DNA of 64,000 nt, from NCBI RefSeq assembly GCF_003226345.1, contig NZ_PDOF01000002.1:248001-312000 (forward strand), read 5' to 3'. The DNA is from Alteribacter lacisalsi. Lineage in GTDB: Bacteria; Bacillota; Bacilli; Bacillales; Salisediminibacteriaceae. The translations under genes and the position numbers were made by a program. The notes below the pieces were generated by a model, which ran no database searches, had not been told where the DNA came from, and saw nothing but the letters and a program-made list of their open reading frames with translations. How positions within the stretch are numbered: the stretch's first letter is position 1; each line of letters starts with the position of its first letter. Of the stretch, positions 48,396 through 56,580 are shown one piece after another.

Positions 48396-50147
48396 TTACA
48401 TCGACGCGTCCTGATCCTTAGGCGGTCCCTGACTGGAGCGGCGCATGGCGTTGTAGGCTTCAAGACAGATCCAGCATGCAAATACGAAAATCACAGAACC
48501 GAGCAGGAACAGAAGCAGGTTCAGTTCCGCGCCGCCAAGACCTGACCAGTCGAAAATAAGCTGACGGGCCATCGCCCAGAGTGTCATCGCGAGGACGAAC
48601 ACCATCGGAATAAACGTAACCAGGTAGTTTCGACCCTGATACTTCAGCCAGAGTGTGATAAGAAGCAGGGTAATTCCGGCCAGAAGCTGGTTCGATGTAC
48701 CGAACAGCGGCCAGAGGAGGTATCCCCCGGAGCCGAAGCCCTGCGGTCCCTGTGGAAGAAGCGCAAGCGCTGCAGAAGAACCAACCGCAACGGTAGTGGC
48801 CACGTGCTTTTTTGTCAGCTTCTGCACTTTGTACTCAGCACCGAGCTCGGAAATGATGTAGCGCATAAGCCGCACGGCTGTATCGAGACTGGTGGCGGCA
48901 AAACTCACCACGATCACGGCGACGATTGTGGTCGCGATATCAGCCGGAATGAAAATACCGCCGGCGAGCTGCCCGGCACCCTGGATGAACGTGCCGAGAC
49001 CGATATCCCCGGCCACAGCGAAGCTCGAGTAGTTGGAGAGGAAGTCACCCTGAGTGGCAAAAAACGTACCAACCGCGATGATGGTCAGGAGGGCGAGAAG
49101 ACCTTCACCAACAGCACCGAGGTAGCCGACAAACCGGGCGTCTGTTTCCTTGTTCAGCTGCTTACTGGACGTCCCTGACGCCACAAGTCCGTGGAAACCG
49201 GATATGGCCCCGCAGGCAATCGTAATGAAGAGTAGCGGGAACCACGGCGTGGTCGCGTCCGCGTTGTAGACAGGTGCTGTCATTTCCGCACCGCCCATGA
49301 AAAACAGTCCCAAATACAGGATTACTAGACCTAAAATCAGCTGGTGGGAGTTGATGTAATCCCGCGGCTGAAGCAGCTTCCAGACAGGAAGGGTAGAGGC
49401 GATGTACACGTAGATCATGAGAACCACGATCCAGACGAAAAACGCCATAGCGACGCCGTTCAGACCGAACGCCACGATATTTTCCTCCCCGCCGAAGTAG
49501 CGCGGCAGATCAATCTGAAGTGCCGGTACCCGTGAGGCAACGATTGCGGCTATATACATCGTCGCAAGAGCAGCGAGTGATGGCAGCAGCATATTCTTGC
49601 TCTTTTTGTACACCAGGTATCCGATCCAGATCGCAAGCGGGATCTGGATGAATACCGAGAGCACCGCGGATGGAAACAGGATAAACAGGTTCGCAATAAC
49701 CCAGGCAAACACGGCGTTCACCATGAGAACGAGAATTAAGATGATAAATAAGAACAGAATTTTGGCCCGCTGGCCGATAATCTTGTTCGCAAGCGTCCCG
49801 ACCGACTGTCCTTTATTTCTGACCGACAGGACGAGGGCTCCGAAGTCATGCACCCCGGCAGCGAACACCGTCCCGAGCACGACCCATAAAAAGGCTGGTC
49901 CCCAGCCCCAGTAGATGGCGATCGCCGGTCCGACAATCGGTGCCGCTCCGGCCACGGAGGTGAAGTGGTGACCCCAGAGGATAAATTTGTTCGTCGGCAC
50001 GAAGTCAACGCCGTCCTTATACCGGTGCGCCGGTGTTACGTAATCCGGATCGAGGCGATAGATCCGCTCGGCTATGAATCTCGAATAATAGCGGTAGCCG
50101 AGAAAGAATACTACCATACCGGCAAGTGCTAAGAATATACCGTTCAT
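48396..50147 (-). CDS. cstA: carbon starvation protein CstA-family peptide/pyruvate transporter
   Basis: 583 residues, some 15 membrane helices. CstA signatures: YYSRFIAERIY near the N-terminus, RYKDGVDFVPTNKFILWGHHFTSVAGAAPIVGPAIA, and LVASGTSSKQLNKETDARFVGYLGAVGEGLLA. Members take up peptides or pyruvate when preferred carbon runs out. Start at ATG 50147, seven bases after AAAGGGG. A cre-like box sits inside its promoter, matching catabolite repression. Co-directional with cory-CC-star and ArsA-like genes. Confidence 0.92.
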   Translation of the reverse strand: MNGIFLALAGMVVFFLGYRYYSRFIAERIYRLDPDYVTPAHRYKDGVDFVPTNKFILWGHHFTSVAGAAPIVGPAIAIYWGWGPAFLWVVLGTVFAAGVHDFGALVLSVRNKGQSVGTLANKIIGQRAKILFLFIILILVLMVNAVFAWVIANLFILFPSAVLSVFIQIPLAIWIGYLVYKKSKNMLLPSLAALATMYIAAIVASRVPALQIDLPRYFGGEENIVAFGLNGVAMAFFVWIVVLMIYVYIASTLPVWKLLQPRDYINSHQLILGLVILYLGLFFMGGAEMTAPVYNADATTPWFPLLFITIACGAISGFHGLVASGTSSKQLNKETDARFVGYLGAVGEGLLALLTIIAVGTFFATQGDFLSNYSSFAVAGDIGLGTFIQGAGQLAGGIFIPADIATTIVAVIVVSFAATSLDTAVRLMRYIISELGAEYKVQKLTKKHVATTVAVGSSAALALLPQGPQGFGSGGYLLWPLFGTSNQLLAGITLLLITLWLKYQGRNYLVTFIPMVFVLAMTLWAMARQLIFDWSGLGGAELNLLLFLLGSVIFVFACWICLEAYNAMRRSSQGPPKDQDASM

Positions 50148-50188
50148 GATCATTCCCCTTTCTGGTTTCTCTATTTTTGGCCTGTCAG

Positions 50189-50208
50189 ATTATAGGTAAG
50201 CGCTTACA
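50189..50208 (-). promoter_or_regulatory. cstA promoter -10 with abutting cre box
   Basis: On the minus strand TGTAAGCGCTTACC (50195-50208) matches the CcpA cre consensus at 13 of 14 positions, and is directly followed by a perfect TATAAT (50189-50194) 36 bases upstream of the cstA start. The box fills the -35/-10 spacer, so bound CcpA would exclude RNA polymerase. No good -35 is visible. Confidence 0.7.
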
Positions 50209-50329
50209 GACCGCTACCTCTATTATTTTCGATTTATTCTAAATAATCAAACGGTAATTGTCGGAAAGAGTAAAAAAATCTAGGAAGCGCATACTAAAAG
50301 AGAAATTATGGAAAAGGAGCGTGAAGAAA

Positions 50330-50608
50330 GTGGCAGAAAAAAAGCAGAACAAAGGAAGATGGATGACCTGGCGGGGCTTTCTTGTCGTGGCGATGACGTT
50401 ATCTGTAAGCACAAGTCTGATGGTGATCCTCCCTGAAAATGAACATATGCACCGCATCACCGGCTGCATCCTCCTGGCAGGCTTCTCCTCCATCAGCCTC
50501 CCCGGCGCAGTCAAAGAAGTCCGCCCCCGCCTGTACAAAGGCCTGATCAAACGCTACGGTGACTGGCTCGAAGGCGGAAAAAAAGAGCAGCGGGATATCG
50601 AGCTGTAG
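50330..50608 (+). CDS. hypothetical small membrane protein
   Basis: 92 residues from GTG 50330 after AAAAGGAG. Basic N-terminus (AEKKQNKGRW), two hydrophobic segments (about 15-33 and 43-58), and a charged cytoplasmic tail KGLIKRYGDWLEGGKKEQRD. Family not recognised. Divergent from cstA. Followed by a copy of the GGGGACGG element. Confidence 0.65.
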   Translation: MAEKKQNKGRWMTWRGFLVVAMTLSVSTSLMVILPENEHMHRITGCILLAGFSSISLPGAVKEVRPRLYKGLIKRYGDWLEGGKKEQRDIEL

Positions 50609-50653
50609 AGAAGCGGCGTGTGGGAAGTGCCAGGTGCCATGTGAGTGCCATGT

Positions 50654-50790
50654 GGGGACGGTTCTCGCTTGGCATTTTTCAGCTTCAATTCTTCCAACTA
50701 CTTCTATTAAAATCCAACAAAAGCCGGACGCCACCTGGTGTCCGGCTTTTGCACTTGAGCCAGCAATTATGTCACGCGAGAACCGTCCCC
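50654..50790. repeat. GGGGACGGTTC inverted-repeat element, locus 4
   Basis: Outer arms GGGGACGGTTCTCGC (50654) and GCGAGAACCGTCCCC (50776) are perfect inverse copies, about 107 bases apart. Inside is a second strong hairpin, AAAAGCCGGAC.. / ..GTCCGGCTTTT (50719-50750), which looks like a terminator. It lies about 45 bases after the stop of the preceding gene. Confidence 0.85.
50719..50750. terminator. terminator-like hairpin nested in repeat locus 4
   Basis: AAAAGCCGGACGCCA pairs with TGGTGTCCGGCTTTT with one G-T pair; A-tract and T-tract flank the stem, so it should work in both directions. Confidence 0.7.
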
Positions 50791-50862
50791 GCTTCGCAAA
50801 AGGGTTAACGTATCCAATTTAGGGTAGATATTCCATAACAGGACGTAAAAGGAGGGTTTTTG

Positions 50863-51126
50863 TTGGGTAAACGTAAGTACGTTTGGATCTTAGTCATCGC
50901 GATCCTCGCAACCATGTTTATTGTTATGCCGCTCTTTAGAGCGCTCGGAATCCCAACCTACGCAGATCTGCTCACCTACATGTTCGGCGATCCTGACGGG
51001 GCAGGGGTCTGGAACGGCACCATCCTTCCGATTGCTTTTTCAGTCGCTCTTATGGCAGCCATCATTTTCATCGTAGTCATGGTGGAGAAGAAATTCACAA
51101 GCATCAGAAAAGAACACCACGAGTAA
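50863..51126 (+). CDS. hypothetical two-helix membrane protein
   Basis: 87 residues from TTG 50863, six to seven bases after AAAGGAGGG; a TTG one codon earlier is closer to the site. TM segments at about 7-24 and 54-73, basic ends (GKRKY, KKFTSIRKEHHE), and a short outer loop ADLLTYMFGDPDGAGVWNG. Family not recognised. Its stop is eight bases before another GGGGACGG element. Confidence 0.65.
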   Translation: MGKRKYVWILVIAILATMFIVMPLFRALGIPTYADLLTYMFGDPDGAGVWNGTILPIAFSVALMAAIIFIVVMVEKKFTSIRKEHHE

Positions 51127-51134
51127 TGCAAAAT

Positions 51135-51190
51135 GGGGACGGTTCCACTTTGCACCCAGCTCAGCAAAATGCCACACAAGAACCGTCCCC
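51135..51190. repeat. GGGGACGGTTC inverted-repeat element, locus 5
   Basis: Arms GGGGACGGTT and AACCGTCCCC in inverted orientation with a 36-base interior, immediately downstream of the small membrane-protein stop codon. Confidence 0.8.
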
Positions 51191-51196
51191 ACTTCA

Positions 51197-51236
51197 CAAA
51201 AAGAGCACCAGCGGCCAATCGCCCCTGGTGCTCTTC
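51197..51236 (-). terminator. rho-independent terminator of the SEC-C gene
   Basis: AAGAGCACCAG / CTGGTGCTCTT inverted repeat with a GC-rich loop; on the minus strand it is followed by TTTTTGTG. It lies 11 bases after the stop at 51247. Confidence 0.8.
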
Positions 51237-51246
51237 CACGTCTATT

Positions 51247-52284
51247 TTACTGCGCTACCGCCGAAACCTCTTTCAGCAGCTTATACTTCGCCGACACCGT
51301 TCCCGGTGACACGCCGTACTTATCGGCCACCTTCTTCTGGCTCAGCTTCAGCGCTTCCACGTGCGTCTCCTGGCGGATGTAGTACTCAAGCGCCGCCGAG
51401 AACACCGCAGGCTTCGTGATCCGCGGCTCGTTCGCTTTCACAAACTCCGACCAGACGCGGCTGGCGAGAAGGGTCACCGCATATGGAATCGGCTCGTCAT
51501 TGGTCTCCTCCATCATCTGATGGAACACGTCGTGGTACGGCCCTTTCACGTAATCATCCTCAATCCCCTGGACGAGGCCCGTCAAAAGCCCGCCGAGAAT
51601 GTGCAGCGCAGCCGGATAGCTCCGCGTCAGAAGCTCCCGGTCCGACAGCCGCCCTTTTTCACTGCAGTAGAGCCAGAACATCTTCCACTCTCTGAAAAAG
51701 AGATGATGGAAGTCTTCCGGAATAATCATCACATCAGAGCCAAGCGCATACCCGGACAGGGTCGGATACAGATACCCAATCACCATGTCTCCTTCACTCA
51801 GCTGCTTGGCGGCACCCGTCATCTCAATCCGGATCTCCGCCCGGTCAAACTGCTCTACGATCGTCATCGTATTTCCGGCGATCAGCTCAGCCTTATAAAT
51901 CCCCGGACGAATCCGCTCCCACTGGGCGAGAAACGTCTGAAACGCCTCGGAATATTCGTGCTTATGCTCGTCAATAAACGCCTGCACGATCGTCCGGCCG
52001 TCCACCGCATCCACGTTGAAAAGACTCCACAGACTCAGACTCTGCACGAACGCCTGCTGGTCGTCTTTTTTCAGCACACGCAGCTCGCTCACATCGTTCC
52101 AGATCCGCTCCTGAAGCTCTTCTTCATAGGGCTTGCTGAACGCCACCACACGGGGAAGAAACTGCTGAAAGTCCTTCTCGTCACGGATCGTTGTCGAAGC
52201 AGCCGCCTGGCGCCCGCTGCAGCACTTCTTATATTTCTTCCCGCTCCCGCACACGCACGGGTCATTCCGTTTTACTTTAGCCAT
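51247..52284 (-). CDS. SEC-C zinc-motif protein with C-terminal helix-turn-helix-like region
   Basis: 345 residues. The N-terminal SEC-C zinc motif NDPCVCGSGKKYKKCC has Cys10, Cys12, Cys21 and Cys22, as at the end of SecA and in many stand-alone proteins. The middle is helical and unassigned. The C-terminus (ALKLSQKKVADKYGVSPGTVSAKYKLLKEV) looks like a helix-turn-helix. GAGGTGAAT precedes the ATG at some distance. Possibly a nucleic-acid-binding protein; function unknown. Confidence 0.8.
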   Translation of the reverse strand: MAKVKRNDPCVCGSGKKYKKCCSGRQAAASTTIRDEKDFQQFLPRVVAFSKPYEEELQERIWNDVSELRVLKKDDQQAFVQSLSLWSLFNVDAVDGRTIVQAFIDEHKHEYSEAFQTFLAQWERIRPGIYKAELIAGNTMTIVEQFDRAEIRIEMTGAAKQLSEGDMVIGYLYPTLSGYALGSDVMIIPEDFHHLFFREWKMFWLYCSEKGRLSDRELLTRSYPAALHILGGLLTGLVQGIEDDYVKGPYHDVFHQMMEETNDEPIPYAVTLLASRVWSEFVKANEPRITKPAVFSAALEYYIRQETHVEALKLSQKKVADKYGVSPGTVSAKYKLLKEVSAVAQ

Positions 52285-52397
52285 AACCTTCGATTCACCT
52301 CAAATAACGTCTAACAGCCCGGCGCCCCACAAGACGTCCGGACCTCTCTTGAAAATTACCACCCTCTATCATACCACGGGGAAGGGATCGGGTAAAA

Positions 52398-52426
52398 TTG
52401 ACCATAAAATGAAACCTGAATGTAAT
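52398..52426 (+). promoter_or_regulatory. predicted sigma-A promoter of the DUF4352-like lipoprotein gene
   Basis: TTGACC, 17-base spacer, TGTAAT. It would give an untranslated leader of about 150 bases; the stretch 52285-52581 holds nothing else I can name. Confidence 0.5.
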
Positions 52427-52581
52427 GCTTTATGGTTAGTTTCGGAAAACGAAGAAACGGGAAAATCTCCGTAAAAGGGAAATAGACCCAATAATAGAAG
52501 ATAGAACCTCAAAAGCAGCTTCCGTGACGCGGAATATAGATTCTTTTCTGTTAAATCGTGATCGTAATAGGAGGGAGATAT

Positions 52582-53289
52582 ATGAAAAAATCCGTACTAA
52601 CCGCCGCACTGAGTACTACACTCGTCATTGCTGCATGTGGAGATGCTGAAGACACTGGCGTAACAACTGAAGGCAACGGTGCTGATGTGCTGGAGGATGG
52701 TCAGGAAACGGACGATACCGAGGAAGAGTCCCCTGAGGATCAAGACGACAGCGAAACGAGTGAACCTGATCATGACGAAGAAGACGCAGACGACCTAATC
52801 GAAGATGAGTGGGGAACAGAGGTAGGGGAAACCATCGAAAATGAAGGCGGCTCCTTTACCCTCGTAAACCGTCTGGACGGGATTGAGCCGATGGAATCAG
52901 GACCGATCGTCATGAACGTTGAACAGATTAACGTCATATCCGCTCAGTATGAAGGCGAACTTGCCGAATCCATGGCGACAAATGAGGCCGACTACATTCA
53001 GGTGGATATGGCTGTAGAAAATACAGCAGACGCTGACCACATATTCAATGCCGCTCAAGGAACACTCGTCACCAATACAGGTGAACAGCTTGAAGCTGAT
53101 TTGTGGATGTCTGATCCGATCCCGGGAGATATCATGTCCGGTGCAACCCTCTCCGGCAGTGCCTTTTATGTACTGGAAAGTTCAGCTGCTGAAGACATTG
53201 AATGGGTCCGGATCCAGTGGTCTGCACCGCAGGATGAAGACTGGGAGGATGTAGGAGAAGAAATTGACGAGCAGTTTGAACTGGACTAA
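52582..53289 (+). CDS. lipoprotein with DUF4352/DUF5067-like domain
   Basis: 235 residues from ATG 52582 after AGGAGGGAG. The signal peptide ends in lipobox VIAAC (Cys19). A very acidic linker (about 20-80, almost all D/E/S/T) is followed by an immunoglobulin-like domain with GSFTLVNRL, VDMAVENTADADHIFN and ADLWMSDPIPGDIMSGATLSGSAFYVL, the DUF4352 pattern. Ends with many acidic residues. Extracellular, membrane-anchored; role unknown. Confidence 0.8.
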   Translation: MKKSVLTAALSTTLVIAACGDAEDTGVTTEGNGADVLEDGQETDDTEEESPEDQDDSETSEPDHDEEDADDLIEDEWGTEVGETIENEGGSFTLVNRLDGIEPMESGPIVMNVEQINVISAQYEGELAESMATNEADYIQVDMAVENTADADHIFNAAQGTLVTNTGEQLEADLWMSDPIPGDIMSGATLSGSAFYVLESSAAEDIEWVRIQWSAPQDEDWEDVGEEIDEQFELD

Positions 53290-53299
53290 CCATACTCGT

Positions 53300-53327
53300 A
53301 ACGTCACTCTGTGGAGTGGCGTTTTTT
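53300..53327 (+). terminator. rho-independent terminator after the lipoprotein gene
   Basis: AACGTCACTC / GAGTGGCGTT stem (one G-T) with a TGTG loop, followed by T-rich sequence. It starts 11 bases after the stop. Confidence 0.8.
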
Positions 53328-53516
53328 CTTTGTTTAGCATTTATAAAATGGGCGTTCTGTGTTAAACGAGCCCCAGGGTTATTTGTGTTTTTTTGGTGGA
53401 TGAGCACTTGGATGGTCTGTTCTGCTTATGACGGTTATTAAGATTGGAACTTTAGGGGCAAATGCCAAATTAATGGCATAGCATATCATAATTTCTTAAT
53501 AAGAAGGTGGAAAAAT

Positions 53517-53975
53517 ATGTATTACTTCCCTTACCGTCAAGAGTGGTCCTCAGTATTAGAACTGTTAAACCAAAGTTTGTTTGGTGAAGGAATGGTTTGT
53601 TCCATGACTACACAATTGTTTTATATTCCAGCTACTGCGGGATTAGAGGGAAATCCCGAATTGCACCGGCACCTTATACCAGCTTCCTATCATCGTGTAA
53701 CCGCAGTAGGTTCTGTTTACCGGCTGCAAAACGGAGAATTCGATGAGTCCATTATTCAAACGCTGATTTCATGTGTGAATAAAGGTCTTCAGGAAGATCA
53801 GGAAGTAATGAGATGGCTGCAGGTAATGAGAGACAATGCACCTGAAGAATTTGAATCATTTATCGAAAACATTATCAATTGGCAGCAGCGAACCGAACAA
53901 ACCCTATCCGCTGCCAAACAACTCATTGAACAAATGGGGTATGATACTGAAAATCAGAATGATATCTACTATTAA
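53517..53975 (+). CDS. hypothetical soluble protein
   Basis: 152 residues after GAAGGTGG. No TM segment. An N-terminal YYFPYRQEWSSVLELLNQS, a middle with GLEGNPELHRHLIPASYHRVTAVG, then a long helical region ending in a coiled coil (INWQQRTEQTLSAAKQLIEQMG). I do not recognise it. AT-rich relative to its neighbours, and it converges with the small gene at 54074. Confidence 0.65.
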   Translation: MYYFPYRQEWSSVLELLNQSLFGEGMVCSMTTQLFYIPATAGLEGNPELHRHLIPASYHRVTAVGSVYRLQNGEFDESIIQTLISCVNKGLQEDQEVMRWLQVMRDNAPEEFESFIENIINWQQRTEQTLSAAKQLIEQMGYDTENQNDIYY

Positions 53976-54028
53976 AAACAACAGAATTCCCTGCAAACAT
54001 AATCGTGTATAAGGCTGGTTAGAAGAAA

Positions 54029-54056
54029 GGGAGCCTCCTCTTTTGAGACTCCCTTT
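54029..54056 (-). terminator. hairpin at the 3' end of the small minus-strand gene
   Basis: AAAGGGAG / CTCCCTTT stem of eight pairs with a 15-base loop. On the minus strand it is followed by a pyrimidine-rich CTTCT, so it is a weak terminator. Confidence 0.5.
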
Positions 54057-54073
54057 GCCGGAAAGAGGACTGT

Positions 54074-54289
54074 TTAGAAAAAACTTCTGCGTCTTCGACT
54101 TAAGAGGAAAATAGATGTGATTAAGAAAAACGGAATAAAGACTCTGCTGAACGGGGAAGTGCGAAGAAACATTCCTCTTCTTTGGTTAACACCGTCTGCA
54201 ATTCCTCGAAAAACCTGCCCGGTGCGACCTCTTACTTCTACCAAATTTCCTTGATATGCCATGGCTAAGCGCTGTATAGTAACCTCCAT
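54074..54289 (-). CDS. hypothetical small protein, possibly DUF2642/Sm-like
   Basis: Up to 71 residues. MAYQGNLVEVRGRTGQVFRGIADGV looks like a small five-strand (Sm/DUF2642-like) barrel; it is followed by FSRVFIPFFLITSIFLLSRRRRSFF, a short hydrophobic stretch and arginine tail. The start is unclear: the first ATG has no ribosome site, and the GGAGG right after it is too far from the next ATG. Treat as a likely but unproven gene. Confidence 0.45.
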   Translation of the reverse strand: MEVTIQRLAMAYQGNLVEVRGRTGQVFRGIADGVNQRRGMFLRTSPFSRVFIPFFLITSIFLLSRRRRSFF

Positions 54290-54573
54290 ACTTGTTCAAT
54301 AGTGTATTTGGTATGACCCCTTGATAAAAGTCTATGTTTCACTATGAAAAATGTTTGGACAGAAAAATAATTTGATGAAAACTCCTACATAAAAGTTCGG
54401 AGATTTAGCCCTTAGAGTTGTTGCGGGGAGTGTTAATAAATGTGTGGATGCTGCCACTATGAAAGTTTATGTCATAGACCCCTCGGAGTTTTATTAGACC
54501 GGCCTTTTCTCTCTCAACTCCGTTTATGGTACAATCAGTGGCAGACCAAGTGAGCGGAAGGGATCGAAGAACG

Positions 54574-55944
54574 ATGACGACACACACACCTGTAACGAAA
54601 AATCAGACCGTGACCCTCTCTTTTGAGGATCTGACCCACGACGGCGCCGGCGTGGCCAAGCTCGACGGCTACCCGGTGTTCGTGCCCCGTGCGCTGCCGG
54701 GGGAGACCGGCACGGCCAAAGTGGTAAAAGTAAAGAAGAATTTCGCCATCGGCCGCCTGCTGGAGCTGACGGAAGAAAGCACGAACCGCGCCGAGCCACC
54801 GTGCCCGATCTTTAAGCGCTGCGGCGGCTGCCAGCTCCAGCACCTCGACTACGAAGGGCAGCTGGCGTATAAAACGAAGCACGTGACCGACGTTCTCGCC
54901 CGGATCGGAAAAATTGAAGACGTGACTGTCCACTCGACACTCGGAATGGAAGAACCCTGGCGCTACCGGAACAAAGCCCAGGTCCCTGTCGGCGAGCAGA
55001 ACGGCGAAATCGTTGCCGGCTTCTACGCCGAACGAAGCCATGAAATCGTCGACATGCCGAGCTGCGTAATCCAGAACGAAGAAAACGACCGTGTCGTCCA
55101 GCTCGTTAAAGGCCTGGCCAAAAAGTACGGCATCCGCGCCTACGACGAGAAGAAGCACAAAGGCACGCTCCGCCACATCGTCACCCGCCACGGCAAAACG
55201 ACCGGTGAACTTATGGTCGTACTGGTGACCCGCGGCAAAGAGCTGCCGAACAAAAAGAACATCGTGGAAGAGATTCGCGAAAACCTGCCGGAAGTCAAAT
55301 CGATCGTCCAGAACATCAACCCGAAGCGCACGAACGTCATATTCGGGGACAAAACGGAAGTGCTCTGGGGCGAAGAGGTGATCTACGACTACATCGGCGA
55401 CATCAAGTTTGCCATCTCTGCCCGTTCGTTCTACCAGGTGAACCCGGTGCAGACGAAGGTGCTTTACGATAAAGCACTCGAGTATGCGGACCTAAACGGA
55501 GACGAAACAGTGATCGACGCCTACTGCGGCATCGGCACAATCAGCCTGTTTCTGGCACAAAAAGCGAAGCAGGTGCTCGGCGTGGAGATCGTCCTGGAAG
55601 CGATCTCGGACGCGAAAAACAACGCAATACTCAACGGCCTCACCAACACCGAGTTCGCCGTCGGCGAAGCGGAAAAAGTGATGCCGTGGTGGTACGCCCA
55701 GGGCGTGCGCCCCGACGTCATCGTCGTCGACCCGCCGAGAAAAGGCTGCGACGAAGCGCTGTTGGATGCGATTGCAGATATGAAACCGAAGCGGGTGGTG
55801 TACGTATCGTGCAACCCGGCAACCTTGGCCCGGGATCTTCAGTATCTGGAGGAAAAAGGGTTTAAGACGCAGGAAGTACAGCCGGTGGATATGTTTCCGC
55901 AGACGACACATTGTGAAGCGGTAGCTAAAATTGAACTAGTATAA
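54574..55944 (+). CDS. rlmCD: 23S rRNA (uracil-C5)-methyltransferase RlmCD (YefA)
   Basis: 456 residues from ATG 54574, where the RumA/TrmA-type family begins. N-terminal TRAM domain ([19 protein letters not shown]), then the 4Fe-4S cysteines Cys77, Cys83, Cys86 ([14 protein letters not shown]) and Cys164. The SAM domain has [16 protein letters not shown] and [14 protein letters not shown], and the catalytic Cys is in [12 protein letters not shown]. In Bacillus this enzyme makes m5U747 and m5U1939. It ends the conserved synteny block; a recombinase island follows. Confidence 0.96.
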   Translation: MTTHTPVTKNQTVTLSFEDLTHDGAGVAKLDGYPVFVPRALPGETGTAKVVKVKKNFAIGRLLELTEESTNRAEPPCPIFKRCGGCQLQHLDYEGQLAYKTKHVTDVLARIGKIEDVTVHSTLGMEEPWRYRNKAQVPVGEQNGEIVAGFYAERSHEIVDMPSCVIQNEENDRVVQLVKGLAKKYGIRAYDEKKHKGTLRHIVTRHGKTTGELMVVLVTRGKELPNKKNIVEEIRENLPEVKSIVQNINPKRTNVIFGDKTEVLWGEEVIYDYIGDIKFAISARSFYQVNPVQTKVLYDKALEYADLNGDETVIDAYCGIGTISLFLAQKAKQVLGVEIVLEAISDAKNNAILNGLTNTEFAVGEAEKVMPWWYAQGVRPDVIVVDPPRKGCDEALLDAIADMKPKRVVYVSCNPATLARDLQYLEEKGFKTQEVQPVDMFPQTTHCEAVAKIELV

Positions 55945-55947
55945 CTG

Positions 55948-55982
55948 AAAGAGCCTGTCCTTTGGTGGATGAGGCTCTTTTT
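55948..55982 (+). terminator. rho-independent terminator of rlmCD
   Basis: AAAGAGCCT / AGGCTCTTT stem with T-tract, four bases after the stop codon. Confidence 0.85.
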
Positions 55983-56071
55983 AAAATGACACTGCTTGAG
56001 GAGATACGTCGATTTTCCAGTAATAAGAACAGAGTTGATGAGTAATGTGTAAACTCTAATAGAACAGCAAA

Positions 56072-56113
56072 AGGTGTCAGACCCTATAGTTAAGAGGGTT
56101 CTGACACTTTTTT
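56072..56113 (+). terminator. second terminator-like hairpin downstream of rlmCD
   Basis: AGGTGTCAGACCCT / AGGGTTCTGACACT stem with a nine-base loop, followed by TTTTTT. About 130 bases after the rlmCD stop with no gene between, so it may end read-through or belong to a dispersed palindrome. Confidence 0.7.
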
Positions 56114-56190
56114 AGTTTTCACATGCGGAAAGTGCCAGGACTCATCGCATTAATGCTTCATCAAAGTGGGGGCATATACAATCTTTCTAC

Positions 56191-56580
56191 TTACTTCATT
56201 TTAATTCGAACCGGATGGATCTTCTTTTTATCCTGCGTATCATCTGTCTTCTGTGTAAGAATGGTTTTTCGGTTTTCTTTTTCCAAAGCCGTTCGTTTCA
56301 TTGAACTTGTTGCATTGTGGAGCATCTCCCCCATATCACGAACGGACTCAACTAATGGATCAACAGATTCCATTTTTCCTTTTACATCAACTGAAATTTT
56401 GTTGGCTTCATGTATTAGCTCCTCTGCCTCATCTGTAATGCTGTTTACAGATTTCCTGGCGTCTGACAGCGTCTCCTTTGTTTCAGCCAGTGTTGCCATT
56501 AGTTTTCGTAATGTCAAAATCAAAAAGAAGACGAGAAAAACAAATGCAACAGCTGCAATGCCAACACTCCATTCAATCAT
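56191..56580 (-). CDS. DUF948 membrane protein (second copy)
   Basis: 129 residues from ATG 56580 after GGGAGGTGG. TM helix at about 5-25, then a coiled coil (LMATLAETKETLSDARKSVNSITDEAEELIHEANKI) and a DPLVESVRDMGEMLHNATSS block like that of the DUF948 gene at 43487, ending in a basic tail. More AT-rich than the first copy. It lies between rlmCD and the recombinase, so it may be at the edge of the island. Confidence 0.8.
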   Translation of the reverse strand: MIEWSVGIAAVAFVFLVFFLILTLRKLMATLAETKETLSDARKSVNSITDEAEELIHEANKISVDVKGKMESVDPLVESVRDMGEMLHNATSSMKRTALEKENRKTILTQKTDDTQDKKKIHPVRIKMK

